The notes under the pieces are model-generated. The model was not told the origin of the DNA, did not search any database, and saw only the letters and a program-made list of their open reading frames with translations. From CAWELS01 sp964468205 (GTDB taxonomy: Bacteria; Acidobacteriota; Terriglobia; Bryobacterales; Bryobacteraceae): DNA of 64,000 nt. Location: the NCBI GenBank assembly GCA_964468205.1, contig CAYXVG010000041.1, positions 1 to 64,000 of the forward strand. Reading direction: 5' to 3'. A program made the position numbers and the translations under genes. This document shows, one piece after another, positions 15,494-24,507 of the stretch (position 1 is the stretch's first letter; each line of letters begins with the position of its first letter).

Positions 15494-16069
15494 TTACTCT
15501 TTTTCCGGGCCAGCGTCTTCGGGGGAAGCTTCCTCCGGAGTTTCCGCAGCGGCCGGGACTGCTTCGGCTGCGGGCTCCGGCGCCGCCTCTTCCGCTACGG
15601 GCTCCGCCTTGGCGGCCTGCTCGCCACCTTCCGGAACCACCTTGACGCCGACCTCTACCGCCACTTCGCGATGCAGCTTGACAGCGACCTTATATTCGCC
15701 GAGCTGCTTGATCGGCTCGTCGAGAATAATCTTGCGATGGTCGACCTTGTAGTTGGCCTTAGCCAGGGCTTCGGCGATATTCCGCGCCGTCACCGAGCCG
15801 AACAACTGATCCTGCTCGCCGGCCTTGTGCTCGATGGTAACGCTCACGCTCTCCATCAGCTTGGACAACTCCTCGGCCTCGGTCTTCAAAGTCGCCTCGC
15901 GCCGGAGATACTTTTGCCGTTGCTGCTCGACGATCTTCTTATTGGCTTCCGTCGCTGGGACAGCGAGCCGCCGGGGCAGCAAGAAATTGCGTGCGTAGCC
16001 GTCGGCGACACGCACCACGTCGCCTGGCACGCCAAGCTTCTCAATGCTCTCTCTGAGAATGACTTCCAT
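15494..16069 (-). CDS. rplI: 50S ribosomal protein L9 with an Ala/Glu-rich tail
   Basis: Large-subunit protein at the base of the L1 stalk. The ATG at 16069 gives 191 residues starting MEVILRESIEKLGVPGDVVRV, the family signature. The first ~148 residues match canonical L9 (N-domain, long connecting helix, C-domain). The remaining ~43 residues are a low-complexity Ala/Glu/Pro tail not found in most L9 proteins. It is the third gene of the conserved rpsF-rpsR-rplI order; a 156-base gap containing no gene separates it from rpsR. Confidence 0.96.
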   Translation of the reverse strand: MEVILRESIEKLGVPGDVVRVADGYARNFLLPRRLAVPATEANKKIVEQQRQKYLRREATLKTEAEELSKLMESVSVTIEHKAGEQDQLFGSVTARNIAEALAKANYKVDHRKIILDEPIKQLGEYKVAVKLHREVAVEVGVKVVPEGGEQAAKAEPVAEEAAPEPAAEAVPAAAETPEEASPEDAGPEKE

Positions 16070-16225
16070 GATTGCCTGTCTCCATAAATCTCGCACCGGG
16101 CATCAGCCGCGGGCGGCGCAAACCGCCGGGCGGCCCGGCTCGCCGGGAACTGCGTCCATCCGCCCGGCCAATCCTGCGTCCCACGGCGACCGCAACCGGC
16201 CGCTTCTGAGCCGCTTAGTTAGCCA

Positions 16226-16525
16226 CTAGGACTGCGCCGCGAACGGAATCAGGGCGATGTTCCGGGCCCGCTTGATGGCGAGCGTGAGCCTCCGTTGATG
16301 GACGGTGCAGACACCGGAAATACGCCGCGGGATGATCTTGCCCCGTTCGGAAACGAACGATCCGAGCAACTTCGTGTTCTTGTAGTCGATGTCGTCGATA
16401 CGGTCCACGCAAAACCGGCAAACCTTCTTCCGCCGGAAGAACTGCTTGCGACCCACCATCGCCTTGTCCCCGCCGGTGGGCCGCTGTGACGCGCTTACCG
16501 GACGGCCACTTCTCGATTCCGCCAT
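16226..16525 (-). CDS. rpsR: 30S ribosomal protein S18
   Basis: A 99-residue small-subunit protein that binds with S6 at the platform. It contains FFRRKKVCRFC, the IDDIDYKNTKLLGSFVSERGKI core and the HQRRLTLAIKRARNIALIPF end. The cysteine pair CxxC near residue 36-39 plus CTVH near residue 73 could form a zinc site. The N-terminus is about 20 residues longer than the usual S18. It starts 2 bases after the rpsF stop. Confidence 0.97.
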   Translation of the reverse strand: MAESRSGRPVSASQRPTGGDKAMVGRKQFFRRKKVCRFCVDRIDDIDYKNTKLLGSFVSERGKIIPRRISGVCTVHQRRLTLAIKRARNIALIPFAAQS

Positions 16526-16527
16526 GA

Positions 16528-17097
16528 TTAGTTGCTACCTCCTTTTTCATCCGGGTCAGGGCCTGGGGCTGGTTCCGGCGCCGGGTTTGACGCTGGTTCC
16601 GGCGCCGAGCTTGACGCTGGTTCCGGCGCCGAGCTTGACGCTGGTTCCGGCGCCGGGCTTGACGTTCGTTCTGGCGCCGGGCCTGGCGCAGGCGCCCCTG
16701 GCCTGGCAGCCGCCGGTTCGGACGGCGTCTTCGGCGAGGGAGGCGCGGCCTGCGGTTTTCGCGCCGCCCGCTTCTCGCGGATCTGCTTTCGCTTCTCGAG
16801 CCACTTCAACTTTTCGTCGATGCGGACGGTGATGTACTTCAGCACATTCTCATCCACCCGCAAGCGCCGTTCGATCTCATGCACCGCTTTCGCGCCCGAG
16901 GAGAATTGCACGAGGACGTAAAAGCCCTCATCACGCTTCTGAACGCGGTAAGCGAGCTTCCGCACACCCCAGCGATCCACTTTGTCGACAGTTCCGCCCG
17001 CGCCCTTCACCACATCTTCGATCTGGCCGACGACGGCGTCTACCTGCTCATCCTGCACGTTGGGATCGAGAATGAATAACTCTTCGTAGATTCTCAT
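16528..17097 (-). CDS. rpsF: 30S ribosomal protein S6 with an octapeptide-repeat tail
   Basis: The first ~100 residues are canonical S6 (MRIYEELFILDPNVQDE, WGVRKLAYRVQKRDEGFYVL, ENVLKYITVRID). A basic linker and then a tail of about 70 residues rich in Ala, Pro, Glu and Ser follow, giving 189 residues instead of the usual 95-130. The tail is built from repeats of about eight residues (core SSAPEPAS). The gene leads the rpsF-rpsR-rplI group; no ssb gene lies between rpsF and rpsR. Confidence 0.96.
   Translation of the reverse strand: MRIYEELFILDPNVQDEQVDAVVGQIEDVVKGAGGTVDKVDRWGVRKLAYRVQKRDEGFYVLVQFSSGAKAVHEIERRLRVDENVLKYITVRIDEKLKWLEKRKQIREKRAARKPQAAPPSPKTPSEPAAARPGAPAPGPAPERTSSPAPEPASSSAPEPASSSAPEPASNPAPEPAPGPDPDEKGGSN
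16571..16690. repeat. Five tandem 24-bp units inside the rpsF tail
   Basis: In-frame units of 24 bases begin at 16571, 16595, 16619, 16643 and 16667 (core GGTTCCGGCGCCGAGCTTG on the plus strand). The middle ones are nearly identical and the last is degenerate. Each encodes eight residues, so copy-number change would lengthen or shorten the S6 tail without a frameshift. Confidence 0.85.
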
Positions 17098-17103
17098 ACT
17101 TCC

Positions 17104-17754
17104 TCATTTGTCCGGACCGGGAGCGCGACGATTGAACTTCGTCATGGCCTTTTCGACGCTCTCGGCGATGATAGCTTCCACTGCCTGCGACGCATAGTCC
17201 AGCAGTTCTTCCAATTCCTTCTTCTGCGCCCGCCGGAAAGGGGCAAGCACAAACTTCGCTCCGTCCGACACGGGATATCCGGGATGAATGCCGAGCCGCA
17301 CCCGATGGAAATCCATTGTGCCCAAGCATTGAATCACGGACTCGACACCCTTGTGCCCGCCCGACGACCCGTGGCGGCGAATCCGCAGTCCCGTCCATGG
17401 CAGAGCCAGTTCGTCGTAAACGACGATCAGATCTTCCGCCGCGATCGAAAATTTGGCCAGCAGCGATTTTACCGACTGGCCGCTGCGGTTCATGAACGTC
17501 TGCGGTTTCGCCAACGTGACCCGGTGCTCTCCGATCGACCCGGAGCCGGTCACGGCCTGACATTCCTTCCGGCCGAGACGAATTGCGTGTCGCGCCGCAA
17601 GGCGCTCCACGACCAGGAACCCGAGGTTGTGCGGCGTATCGGCATACTGGCTGCCCGGGTTTCCGAGGCCAGCCACCAGCCAATGCCGTGGCGGCCGCGA
17701 GTCTTCCCGCAACCCGGTATCCGGCATCGCGCCAACGTCCGGCCACTGTTCCAT
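17104..17754 (-). CDS. pth: Peptidyl-tRNA hydrolase
   Basis: Releases tRNA from prematurely dropped peptidyl-tRNA. The 216-residue protein has the family signature AGLGNPGSQYADTPHNLGF with Asn32 and catalytic His42, plus KPQTFMNRSG, the VYDELALP aspartate region and GGHKGVES. About 20 residues precede the usual N-terminus, so the start could also be the internal ATG at codon 10. It follows rplY by 6 bases, and rpsF lies 6 bases further downstream. Confidence 0.95.
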   Translation of the reverse strand: MEQWPDVGAMPDTGLREDSRPPRHWLVAGLGNPGSQYADTPHNLGFLVVERLAARHAIRLGRKECQAVTGSGSIGEHRVTLAKPQTFMNRSGQSVKSLLAKFSIAAEDLIVVYDELALPWTGLRIRRHGSSGGHKGVESVIQCLGTMDFHRVRLGIHPGYPVSDGAKFVLAPFRRAQKKELEELLDYASQAVEAIIAESVEKAMTKFNRRAPGPDK

Positions 17755-17760
17755 CCGCGG

Positions 17761-18405
17761 TTATTCCGGTTTCTCCTCGGCGGCTTCAGTTTCCGCGCCG
17801 ACGATGCCGACTTCTTCTTCAGCCTCTTCGGCGTCGGTGGAGACGCGAGTTTCGACTACATGGCAGATCACCATTGTTTTCTTGCCCTGCAAGGTGATCC
17901 TGTCGCCAAGCGGAAGATCTTGCGCGCGGATGGTATCGCCGATCTTCAACTCTCTGACATCGGCGACGATGCGATCCGGAATGTCGTCCGGGAAACACTC
18001 GATCTCCACCTCGCGATGGACGATTTCGAGAAGGCCGTCCTGGGTCTTGACACCCACGGGCTCGCCTTCGGTATGCACCGGCACCTTGACGCTGATCTTC
18101 TTGGTGCGGTCGATGCGCTTCAGGTCAACATGGAGAAGATCTTCCTTCACCGGATCATGCTGCAAGTCGACGATCATCGCCGGAACGGTTTCCTCGCCGG
18201 CCAGCTCGAAACTGATAATCGTGTTGTGCCCCATGCCGCTGAACAGAATCTGGTTAATCTCCTTGGGATCCAGGGAAACCGCCGTGGCGTTCTTGTCTGC
18301 CCCGTAGATCACTGCCGGGATCCGCCCGGAGACACGCAGTCTCCGGGACTCGTTCTTGCCGCGTGCGGGGCGCGGTTCGCCCACAACTCTAATGTCTTTT
18401 CTCAT
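17761..18405 (-). CDS. rplY: 50S ribosomal protein L25, long CTC form
   Basis: 5S rRNA-binding protein of 214 residues, the two-domain CTC type: L25 domain (about 5-92, SRRLRVSGRIPAVIYG and DLQHDPVKEDLLHVDL) followed by the TL5 beta domain (about 95-185). The last ~22 residues are acidic (Glu/Ala). The neighbours prs upstream and pth downstream are the classic arrangement for this gene. Confidence 0.95.
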   Translation of the reverse strand: MRKDIRVVGEPRPARGKNESRRLRVSGRIPAVIYGADKNATAVSLDPKEINQILFSGMGHNTIISFELAGEETVPAMIVDLQHDPVKEDLLHVDLKRIDRTKKISVKVPVHTEGEPVGVKTQDGLLEIVHREVEIECFPDDIPDRIVADVRELKIGDTIRAQDLPLGDRITLQGKKTMVICHVVETRVSTDAEEAEEEVGIVGAETEAAEEKPE

Positions 18406-18464
18406 GCCTGCTCCTTCAGCCGGAACGCACCAGAGCGTCCGAGGAAGCCCTGTCCGGCCGTTGA

Positions 18465-19406
18465 CTAAACAAATAGCGTGCTTACGGAAGTCTCTTCGTG
18501 GATGGACTGAATTGCCTTCGCCAGCAGCGGGGCGACACTCAAGACCCGGAACTTGCCGGACTTCGCGGCGCGTTCGCTGAGCGGAATGGAATTCGTGATT
18601 ACGATCTCGGCCACTTTGGAAGCGGCGATCCGCTCGACGGCCGGACCGGAGAGCACGGGATGGGTGGCAAACGCCGAAACACTGGCGGCCCCCGCTCCGA
18701 GCAGAGCCTCCACACCCTCCATCATCGTGCCGGCGGTGTCGATGAGGTCATCGACGATCAAACAGTCTCTTCCTTTCACTTCTCCGATGATATTCAGCAC
18801 CTCGGCAACGTTCGGCTCCGAACGCCGCTTGTCGATAATTGCGAGGGGCGCTTTCAAGCGTTTGGCCAGCGCCCGCGCGCGTTCCACGCCTCCGGCATCC
18901 GGAGAAACCACCATCAACTCCCCGGACCGGTTCGCAAAGTAGTCCATCACCACCGGGGTCGCGTAGAGGTGATCCACCGGAACATCGAAAAACCCTTGGA
19001 TCTGCGCCGCGTGAAGATCCATTGTGAGAATGCGATCCGCCCCGGCGCGCTCCAGAAGCGAAGCGATCAGCTTCGCCGAGATCGGAACTCTCGGCCGGTC
19101 TTTCCGGTCCTGGCGGGCATAGCCGTAATAGGGAACTACGGCAGTAATCCGGTCCGCCGAAGCGCGTTTGAATGCGTCGATCATCAGGAGAAGTTCCATC
19201 AGGTGGGTGTCCACCGGCGAACAGGTCGGCTGCACGGCGAATACGTCGGATCCCCGGACGTTTTCGAGAATCTGCAGGTACACCTCTCCGTCGGAGAAGC
19301 GCTTGATCAGGCAATCGCCCAGTTCGCAGCCCAACTCCTTGCAGATCTCGCCCGCCAATTTCGGGTTGGCGCTTCCCGTGAAGACCTTAAAATGATCGAA
19401 ATTCAT
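18465..19406 (-). CDS. prs: Ribose-phosphate pyrophosphokinase
   Basis: Makes phosphoribosyl pyrophosphate from ribose-5-phosphate and ATP for nucleotide, His and Trp synthesis. The ATG at 19406 gives 313 residues, the normal length; the GTG at 19472 would overlap ispE. It carries the ATP region YGYARQDRKDRPRVPISAKL, the DLHAAQIQGFFDVPVDHL signature and the PRPP loop CLIVDDLIDTAGTM. Apt, two genes upstream, consumes its product. Confidence 0.96.
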   Translation of the reverse strand: MNFDHFKVFTGSANPKLAGEICKELGCELGDCLIKRFSDGEVYLQILENVRGSDVFAVQPTCSPVDTHLMELLLMIDAFKRASADRITAVVPYYGYARQDRKDRPRVPISAKLIASLLERAGADRILTMDLHAAQIQGFFDVPVDHLYATPVVMDYFANRSGELMVVSPDAGGVERARALAKRLKAPLAIIDKRRSEPNVAEVLNIIGEVKGRDCLIVDDLIDTAGTMMEGVEALLGAGAASVSAFATHPVLSGPAVERIAASKVAEIVITNSIPLSERAAKSGKFRVLSVAPLLAKAIQSIHEETSVSTLFV

Positions 19407-19411
19407 CTTGC

Positions 19412-20371
19412 CTACCGGCTTTGGGGCGGCCATTCTTCCTGTTTCAAGCGCCCCATAAGGCTTCGCCACCACATGCGGCGGTAGCGGCCTCGGCTCACCA
19501 GGTAAAAAGACTCGGTTTGCTGGCCGCGCAGCGCCATGCGCGCACGTTCCACATCATCCTGATGATCGAAGATGCCGAACAGTGAAGAGCCGCTGCCACT
19601 CATCATCGCCGGCCTCGCACCGTATCGTTCCAGCTTCCGGCGAATCTCTTTGAGCAGCGGATAACGCTCAAACGCAAACGGCTCGAAATCATTCTCGCCG
19701 CATGCCGGCCACGCTTCCGCAAAATCTCCAGACCCCAACGACCATGAAAGAGCCCGGAAACTATCCATGTTACAGGACTCTGACGCCATGGTCAAACCAC
19801 GGCCGAGAGCGCGGTAGGCGTCAGCCGTCGAAATCGCGATTCCAGGACTCACCAGCAGGCCGCGGCGCATTGGGGCGTCAGGCAACGGATAGAGTTCGGC
19901 GCCCCTGCCGGTCCCGAGCGCCGTGCCGCCCAACAGGAAGAACGGCACATCGCTGCCAAGCTCCCCGGCGATCTCGATGAGGGTCGCCAGTGGCAGATCC
20001 ACGCCCGCCAACGGCGGCAATCCGAGCAGCACGGCCGCGGCGTCACTCGAGCCGCCACCAAGTCCTCCGCCGGCCGGAATCCGCTTCTCCAATACGAACC
20101 GGACGCGGCCGGTGGTTCGCATCGCGTCCATCACCGCGCGCGCGGCCCGGACCACGAGGTTCTCCTCGGGCGGAATGTCAAGACCGGAGATGAGTTCCAC
20201 GCTGGTCCGGCGAGCCGGAGCAAACTCGATAGCCAAAGTGTCGGCCAGGGAGATCGTTTGGAATATGGTGCGCAGTTCGTGAAACCCATCCGCCCGCTTG
20301 TGGAGGACTTTCAAGCTCGCGTTGATTTTCGCCAGCGCCCGCAACCGGGCGCGGCGCACTCCGGAACTCAT
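19412..20371 (-). CDS. ispE: 4-diphosphocytidyl-2-C-methyl-D-erythritol kinase
   Basis: GHMP-type kinase of the non-mevalonate isoprenoid pathway, 319 residues. It has the N-terminal AKINASLKVLHKRADGFHEL, the ATP loop PAGGGLGGGSSDAAA (residues about 98-112), GSDVPFFLLGGTALGTGRGE-type motif III, and MSGSGSSLFGIF. The C-terminus is about 25 residues longer than usual and basic. It overlaps apt by 4 bases at its start and precedes prs by 5 bases. Confidence 0.95.
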   Translation of the reverse strand: MSSGVRRARLRALAKINASLKVLHKRADGFHELRTIFQTISLADTLAIEFAPARRTSVELISGLDIPPEENLVVRAARAVMDAMRTTGRVRFVLEKRIPAGGGLGGGSSDAAAVLLGLPPLAGVDLPLATLIEIAGELGSDVPFFLLGGTALGTGRGAELYPLPDAPMRRGLLVSPGIAISTADAYRALGRGLTMASESCNMDSFRALSWSLGSGDFAEAWPACGENDFEPFAFERYPLLKEIRRKLERYGARPAMMSGSGSSLFGIFDHQDDVERARMALRGQQTESFYLVSRGRYRRMWWRSLMGRLKQEEWPPQSR

Positions 20372-20889
20372 GAATCGTAGTGAAGAAGGGAGCGCACATC
20401 ATAACCGGCCAGCAGATCGCGGCCGCGCAAGAAGTCGAGTTCCACGAGGAACGCCATCCCCGCCACGCTTCCTCCGATCTTCTCGATCAACTTTCCAACC
20501 GCCGCCGCCGTGCCGCCGGTGGCGAGCAGGTCGTCGATCACGAGCACCTTTGCTCCCGCCGGGATGGCATCCTTATGTACTTCGAGCGAGTCGGCGCCGT
20601 ATTCCTTTTGGTACTCCATCCCCACGGTTTCCGACGGCAGCTTACCCGGTTTACGGACGGGAACGAACCCGGTGCCGAGTTCCAGCGCGAGCACCGGCGC
20701 GAAGATAAAGCCGCGGGATTCAATTCCCGCGACAATGTCGAAATCAAGACCGGAGACCGCCTTCTTGAGGGCCTCCATGACATCGCGCAATCCCCGCGGG
20801 TCCTTGAGTAGGGTGGTGATGTCATAGAACAGAATGCCTGGTTTGGGGAAGTCCGGCACTTCACGGATGAGTTTCTTTAGCTCTTGCAT
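20368..20889 (-). CDS. apt: Adenine phosphoribosyltransferase
   Basis: Purine-salvage enzyme joining adenine to PRPP. The ATG at 20889 gives 173 residues starting MQELKKLIREVPDFPKPGILF; a longer frame from 20967 adds a non-conserved extension. Motifs: AGIESRGFIFA, VPVRKPGKLP, the EYGADSLEVH flap region and the PRPP loop VLVIDDLLATGGTA. First gene of the run apt-ispE-prs-rplY-pth. Confidence 0.96.
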   Translation of the reverse strand: MQELKKLIREVPDFPKPGILFYDITTLLKDPRGLRDVMEALKKAVSGLDFDIVAGIESRGFIFAPVLALELGTGFVPVRKPGKLPSETVGMEYQKEYGADSLEVHKDAIPAGAKVLVIDDLLATGGTAAAVGKLIEKIGGSVAGMAFLVELDFLRGRDLLAGYDVRSLLHYDS

Positions 20890-20984
20890 ATCAATGGGTT
20901 GGTAAATCGTCCGTATTGTAGCATCCGTACCGGCGGGCCCCCGCCGCGGCGCGTGTCCATCCGGCATGCCGCTGGAGCATGCCG

Positions 20985-21269
20985 CTACCCGACAATCCGG
21001 AATCCCGAGCGCTTTTCCACGGCCGCCTCCGATACCTCGACCCCTCTCACATCGGCCCAGCGCGGTCCTCTCCGGAGACGGCCCTCGAACTCGCTCAATT
21101 GCTCCTTATTCCCCACCGCGAGCACTTCCACGCGGCCATCGTCGAGGTTACGGACCCAACCGGTGATACCGAGCTCGTACGCGGCAATTTCGGTGAAGTA
21201 GCGGAATCCCACTCCCTGTACACGTCCGCGGATCAGGTAGCGGCGGGCAATCTGCTTCATATTTGCCAC
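20985..21269 (-). CDS. acyP: Acylphosphatase
   Basis: Small hydrolase of acyl phosphates, 94 residues (91 if the ATG at 21260 is used). The signature RGRVQGVGFRYFTE contains the phosphate-binding Arg23, and GWVRNLDDGRVEV holds Asn41. Both match the catalytic residues of the family. It is separated from apt by 95 bases and may be transcribed on its own. Confidence 0.93.
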   Translation of the reverse strand: MANMKQIARRYLIRGRVQGVGFRYFTEIAAYELGITGWVRNLDDGRVEVLAVGNKEQLSEFEGRLRRGPRWADVRGVEVSEAAVEKRSGFRIVG

Positions 21270-21332
21270 AGTGCAACAGCAAAGATCAGCAGGTCAAGCG
21301 GCTCGTGATGCTATAAATTATTGAGGCCTCCA

Positions 21333-21782
21333 ATGACAGCCCATCTCACAGTCACCGACGTACTCAATCACAAAGGCAGAGACACGTACTCGCTGCCTCC
21401 CGACGCGCTCGTCTACGACGCGATCAAGAAAATGGCGGAAAATGGCATCGGGTCAATGCTGGTCAAAACCGGGGACCGTCTCGTGGGGATCTTCACCGAC
21501 CGGGACTACTCCCGGAAGATCATCCTTCAGGGCCGATATTCCAAGGCGACGGCACTGGCCGAGGTGATGTCGACGCCGGTGCGGTTCATCACGCCCGACT
21601 GTACCGTGGATGAAGCAATGAGCATCATGACAGAGCATCGCATCCGCCACCTGCCAGTGATGGAGGGAGAACAGGTAGCCGGTCTCGTCTCCATTGGGGA
21701 TCTGGTGCGCTCTATTTTGTCGGAGCAAGCCCGGGAAATCCAACACCTCCACGCCTACATAACGGGACAGTATCCCGGCTAG
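21333..21782 (+). CDS. Tandem CBS-domain protein
   Basis: A 149-residue protein made almost entirely of two CBS motifs (about 10-70 and 75-140), which bind adenine nucleotides and usually sense energy state. Typical strings are IGSMLVKTGDRLVGIFTDRDYS and MTEHRIRHLPVMEGEQVAGLVSIGD. There is no attached enzyme or channel domain. The ATG at 21333 is used because a GAGG site stands six bases ahead of it; the upstream TTG in frame is less likely. Target unknown. Confidence 0.87.
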   Translation: MTAHLTVTDVLNHKGRDTYSLPPDALVYDAIKKMAENGIGSMLVKTGDRLVGIFTDRDYSRKIILQGRYSKATALAEVMSTPVRFITPDCTVDEAMSIMTEHRIRHLPVMEGEQVAGLVSIGDLVRSILSEQAREIQHLHAYITGQYPG

Positions 21783-21824
21783 CGATTTCCCGGCGCGGCC
21801 CCGTTCATGATTAAGTAGAAAGGA

Positions 21825-24497
21825 ATGCGATTTTCGTGTCTGCGCCTCGCCCTGCCGCTGATCCTCACGGCGTTTCTATGCGCGGTCGCTCCCGCCGGGC
21901 AGAAAGATTCCCCGTCCGGCGCCTCCGGAGAGGAGAAGCCCGATGAAACGCCGCTCGCAGTAAGCGCCACGCCCGGACTGGATGTCGACGCCGCCCGCCG
22001 CACGGAGTTGAATCTACTGGGGCAGACAGATTCGGAAGCCGGAGAAAGCCGGCGCAACGAGAACATCCAGTTCAACCTCATCGACAACAATGCGCTCAAG
22101 GAGCTTAATCTTCGGCTCGGAGCAACCGCAACCATAGTGCGGGAGTTTGAAGCTGGCAGGAATTACTTCGGCACGGAGTTCGGTAACCCTCCGCGCGACG
22201 CGATTCACCTGGGCGCTTCCCGGCTGGCGGCGGGAGGCTTCCATGGCGAGTTCCACTACGGGCACCTGAACAGCGTGACCACCGCGAGGTCCTTTTTTCA
22301 GGTGGGCGACGTTCAGCCGGCGCGCGAGAACGAGTACGGCTTCCGCGCAACCGGCGCTTTGTGGATAGGCGCTTCGCTCTCCGCCAGCGGCGGTCAAACG
22401 AAGATCCGCGGCCAGGTTAACGGCAACGTGCTGATTCCGCTACCGCAGGAGAGAATTCCGCTTACCACCGACCCGAGGGCCGCCGCCATCGTCTCGAATA
22501 TCATCTCCGCGTACCCCGCCGTTTTGCCCAACCGGCCCGACATCGCCGAAAGGATGCTCAACATCAACTCCGAACAGAGCATCGACAATGACTCGCTGGG
22601 CGGCCGGTTAGACCAGCGCGTTGGGGATCGTGACAAGGTGCTGCTGCGCTACGACTTTCTCACCCAAAAGGTGTTGGCCTTCCAGTTTGTCAAGGGGCAG
22701 AACCCGGACATGCAAACCAAGTCCCACCTGGCGCAAGCGACCTGGACCCGCGCCTGGTCTCCGGAACTGGTCACCGACCTCTCGGCCGGGTTCCAGCGCG
22801 TCGGGTCACTGCTTACGCCCGAAGACGACTTCATCGGCATGCGCGTGAGCATTAGCAGCGTCTACGAGAGTCTCGGCCCGGGAAATGCGATTCCTATCGA
22901 TCGCGCCCAGAACGATTACCAGTGGGCGGGCAAAGTCTCGATGATGCGGGGCGGCCACCGCTTCTACTTCGGGGCCGGAGGAGTGCGCCGGCAACTGAAC
23001 GGCATCGAGTCCGACGCTCATCTCGCCCACTTCCGCTTTGCCAATAATTTTGGAGTTGACGCGATCACCAACCTGCGCCTGGGCCGGCCCAGCGGGTACT
23101 TCGCCGGCATCGGGCATATCCACCGCGGATTCCGGTTGACTCACCTGCATGCCTTCGCGGGCGATCAATGGGCAGTGAATGGCAGGCTGTCGCTCACGTT
23201 TGGGCTGCGGTGGGAAGGCCAGTCGGCACCCTCCGAGGTGAACCAGCTCAACCACTTTCCGTATGGCGGAGACCATAACAACTTTAGCCCAACGTTTGCC
23301 TTTGCCCATTCGCTGGACGGCCGTTGGGGGATACTCCGCGGGGCTTACGGACTCCACTTTGGCGAGGTCTTCGCGGTCACCGCCCAGCAGATCCGCTTTA
23401 ACGCTCCGCTCAACTATAAGCTGGTGGTCCAGAATCCCGACCTACTGGACCCGCTCGCCGGCTTCGAAGAGGGCGTGCCCGGAGACACTCGAAGCGTTCT
23501 CTACGATTTCACGCCGGACCTGGTGAACCCTTACTCGCATCAGTACAACCTCAGTTGGGAATTCTCGCCGGTCCCGGAACTGCAAGTTCAGCTCGGCTAT
23601 GTTGGCAGCCGGTCGATGAAGCTCCTGCACCAGTGGTACTTGAACCGCGCCCATCCGGTTCCCGGAGTGCCGCTGACGACGGCGACTGTAGACGAGCGGC
23701 GCGCGGACTCGCGGTACACGGACATCCGCCGGGTTATGAACGGATCGCGCGGCTACTTCGACGCTGCCAAGGCCACCGTGATCCTGCCGCGCGCCAAGGG
23801 CTTCAGCGGCGAAGTCTCCTACTGGTTCAGCAAGGCGATTGACCTCGGAACCAGCTACACGAATACCGCGCACGACACCGACAGCTTCGCCAACGGCGGG
23901 CAGTACGAGTTCGAGGTGCATCGCGACATGAAGGGTTTGAGCCGGTTTGACCAGCCCCACTCATTTCTCGCTCGCGGCGGGTATGAGCTTCCGCCGCTGG
24001 CCCGCGGCGGCTGGGCCGGCGCGGTTCTCGATAACTGGTCCATCTCTGGGGTGGTACTTCTGAAGACGGGGACTCCTTTCGATCTCTCCACGGGTTCGGA
24101 CGCGCCAGGCTACGGCAATGTCGATGGGATTCGCGGCGACCGGCCGCACATCCTGGACCCGTCGATTCTCGGCCGTACGATCGGCCACCCGGACAAATCC
24201 CGGCTGCTGCTGCCTCGGGAGGCTTTTGCCTTCCTGGCCGTGGGTGAGGCGCTCGGCAGTCTTGGGAGGAACGTCTTCCGGCGGGGCCCGATATCCAATG
24301 TCAACCTTGCGCTTTCGAAGTCCTGGCGGCTGCAGGCGGAAAAGGAGATTTCGCTGCGGGCGGAGTCCATCAATTTCCTGAACACGCCCCAGTTTGCCGA
24401 GCCGGGAGTGAGCCTTACCGACTCGAACTTCGGCGTGATCACGAATACGCTGAACGAAGGCCGAACCTTTCGATTTCTGTTACGCTTTGGGTTTTGA
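21825..24497 (+). CDS. Oar-like TonB-dependent outer-membrane beta-barrel protein
   Basis: An 890-residue protein with a signal peptide (cleavage near APAGQ, about residue 25), a polar linker, then long alternating strands ending in the aromatic FRFLLRFGF that Bam recognises. Residues about 60-180 (LNLLGQTDSEAGESRRNENI, NYFGTEFGNPP) form a plug-like segment. The rest is barrel, with strands such as FGLRWEG and YNLSWEFSPVPELQVQLGYVGSRS. The carboxypeptidase-regulatory Ig-like domain that begins most acidobacterial Oar proteins is missing, and I see no clear TonB box. The transported substrate is unknown. Confidence 0.82.
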   Translation: MRFSCLRLALPLILTAFLCAVAPAGQKDSPSGASGEEKPDETPLAVSATPGLDVDAARRTELNLLGQTDSEAGESRRNENIQFNLIDNNALKELNLRLGATATIVREFEAGRNYFGTEFGNPPRDAIHLGASRLAAGGFHGEFHYGHLNSVTTARSFFQVGDVQPARENEYGFRATGALWIGASLSASGGQTKIRGQVNGNVLIPLPQERIPLTTDPRAAAIVSNIISAYPAVLPNRPDIAERMLNINSEQSIDNDSLGGRLDQRVGDRDKVLLRYDFLTQKVLAFQFVKGQNPDMQTKSHLAQATWTRAWSPELVTDLSAGFQRVGSLLTPEDDFIGMRVSISSVYESLGPGNAIPIDRAQNDYQWAGKVSMMRGGHRFYFGAGGVRRQLNGIESDAHLAHFRFANNFGVDAITNLRLGRPSGYFAGIGHIHRGFRLTHLHAFAGDQWAVNGRLSLTFGLRWEGQSAPSEVNQLNHFPYGGDHNNFSPTFAFAHSLDGRWGILRGAYGLHFGEVFAVTAQQIRFNAPLNYKLVVQNPDLLDPLAGFEEGVPGDTRSVLYDFTPDLVNPYSHQYNLSWEFSPVPELQVQLGYVGSRSMKLLHQWYLNRAHPVPGVPLTTATVDERRADSRYTDIRRVMNGSRGYFDAAKATVILPRAKGFSGEVSYWFSKAIDLGTSYTNTAHDTDSFANGGQYEFEVHRDMKGLSRFDQPHSFLARGGYELPPLARGGWAGAVLDNWSISGVVLLKTGTPFDLSTGSDAPGYGNVDGIRGDRPHILDPSILGRTIGHPDKSRLLLPREAFAFLAVGEALGSLGRNVFRRGPISNVNLALSKSWRLQAEKEISLRAESINFLNTPQFAEPGVSLTDSNFGVITNTLNEGRTFRFLLRFGF

Positions 24498-24507
24498 GTT
24501 ACTGCCC

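Noticed and set aside
16070..16225. Possible gene between rpsR and rplI
   Set aside because: The 156-base gap has no frame with a start and ribosome site; it seems to be plain spacer.
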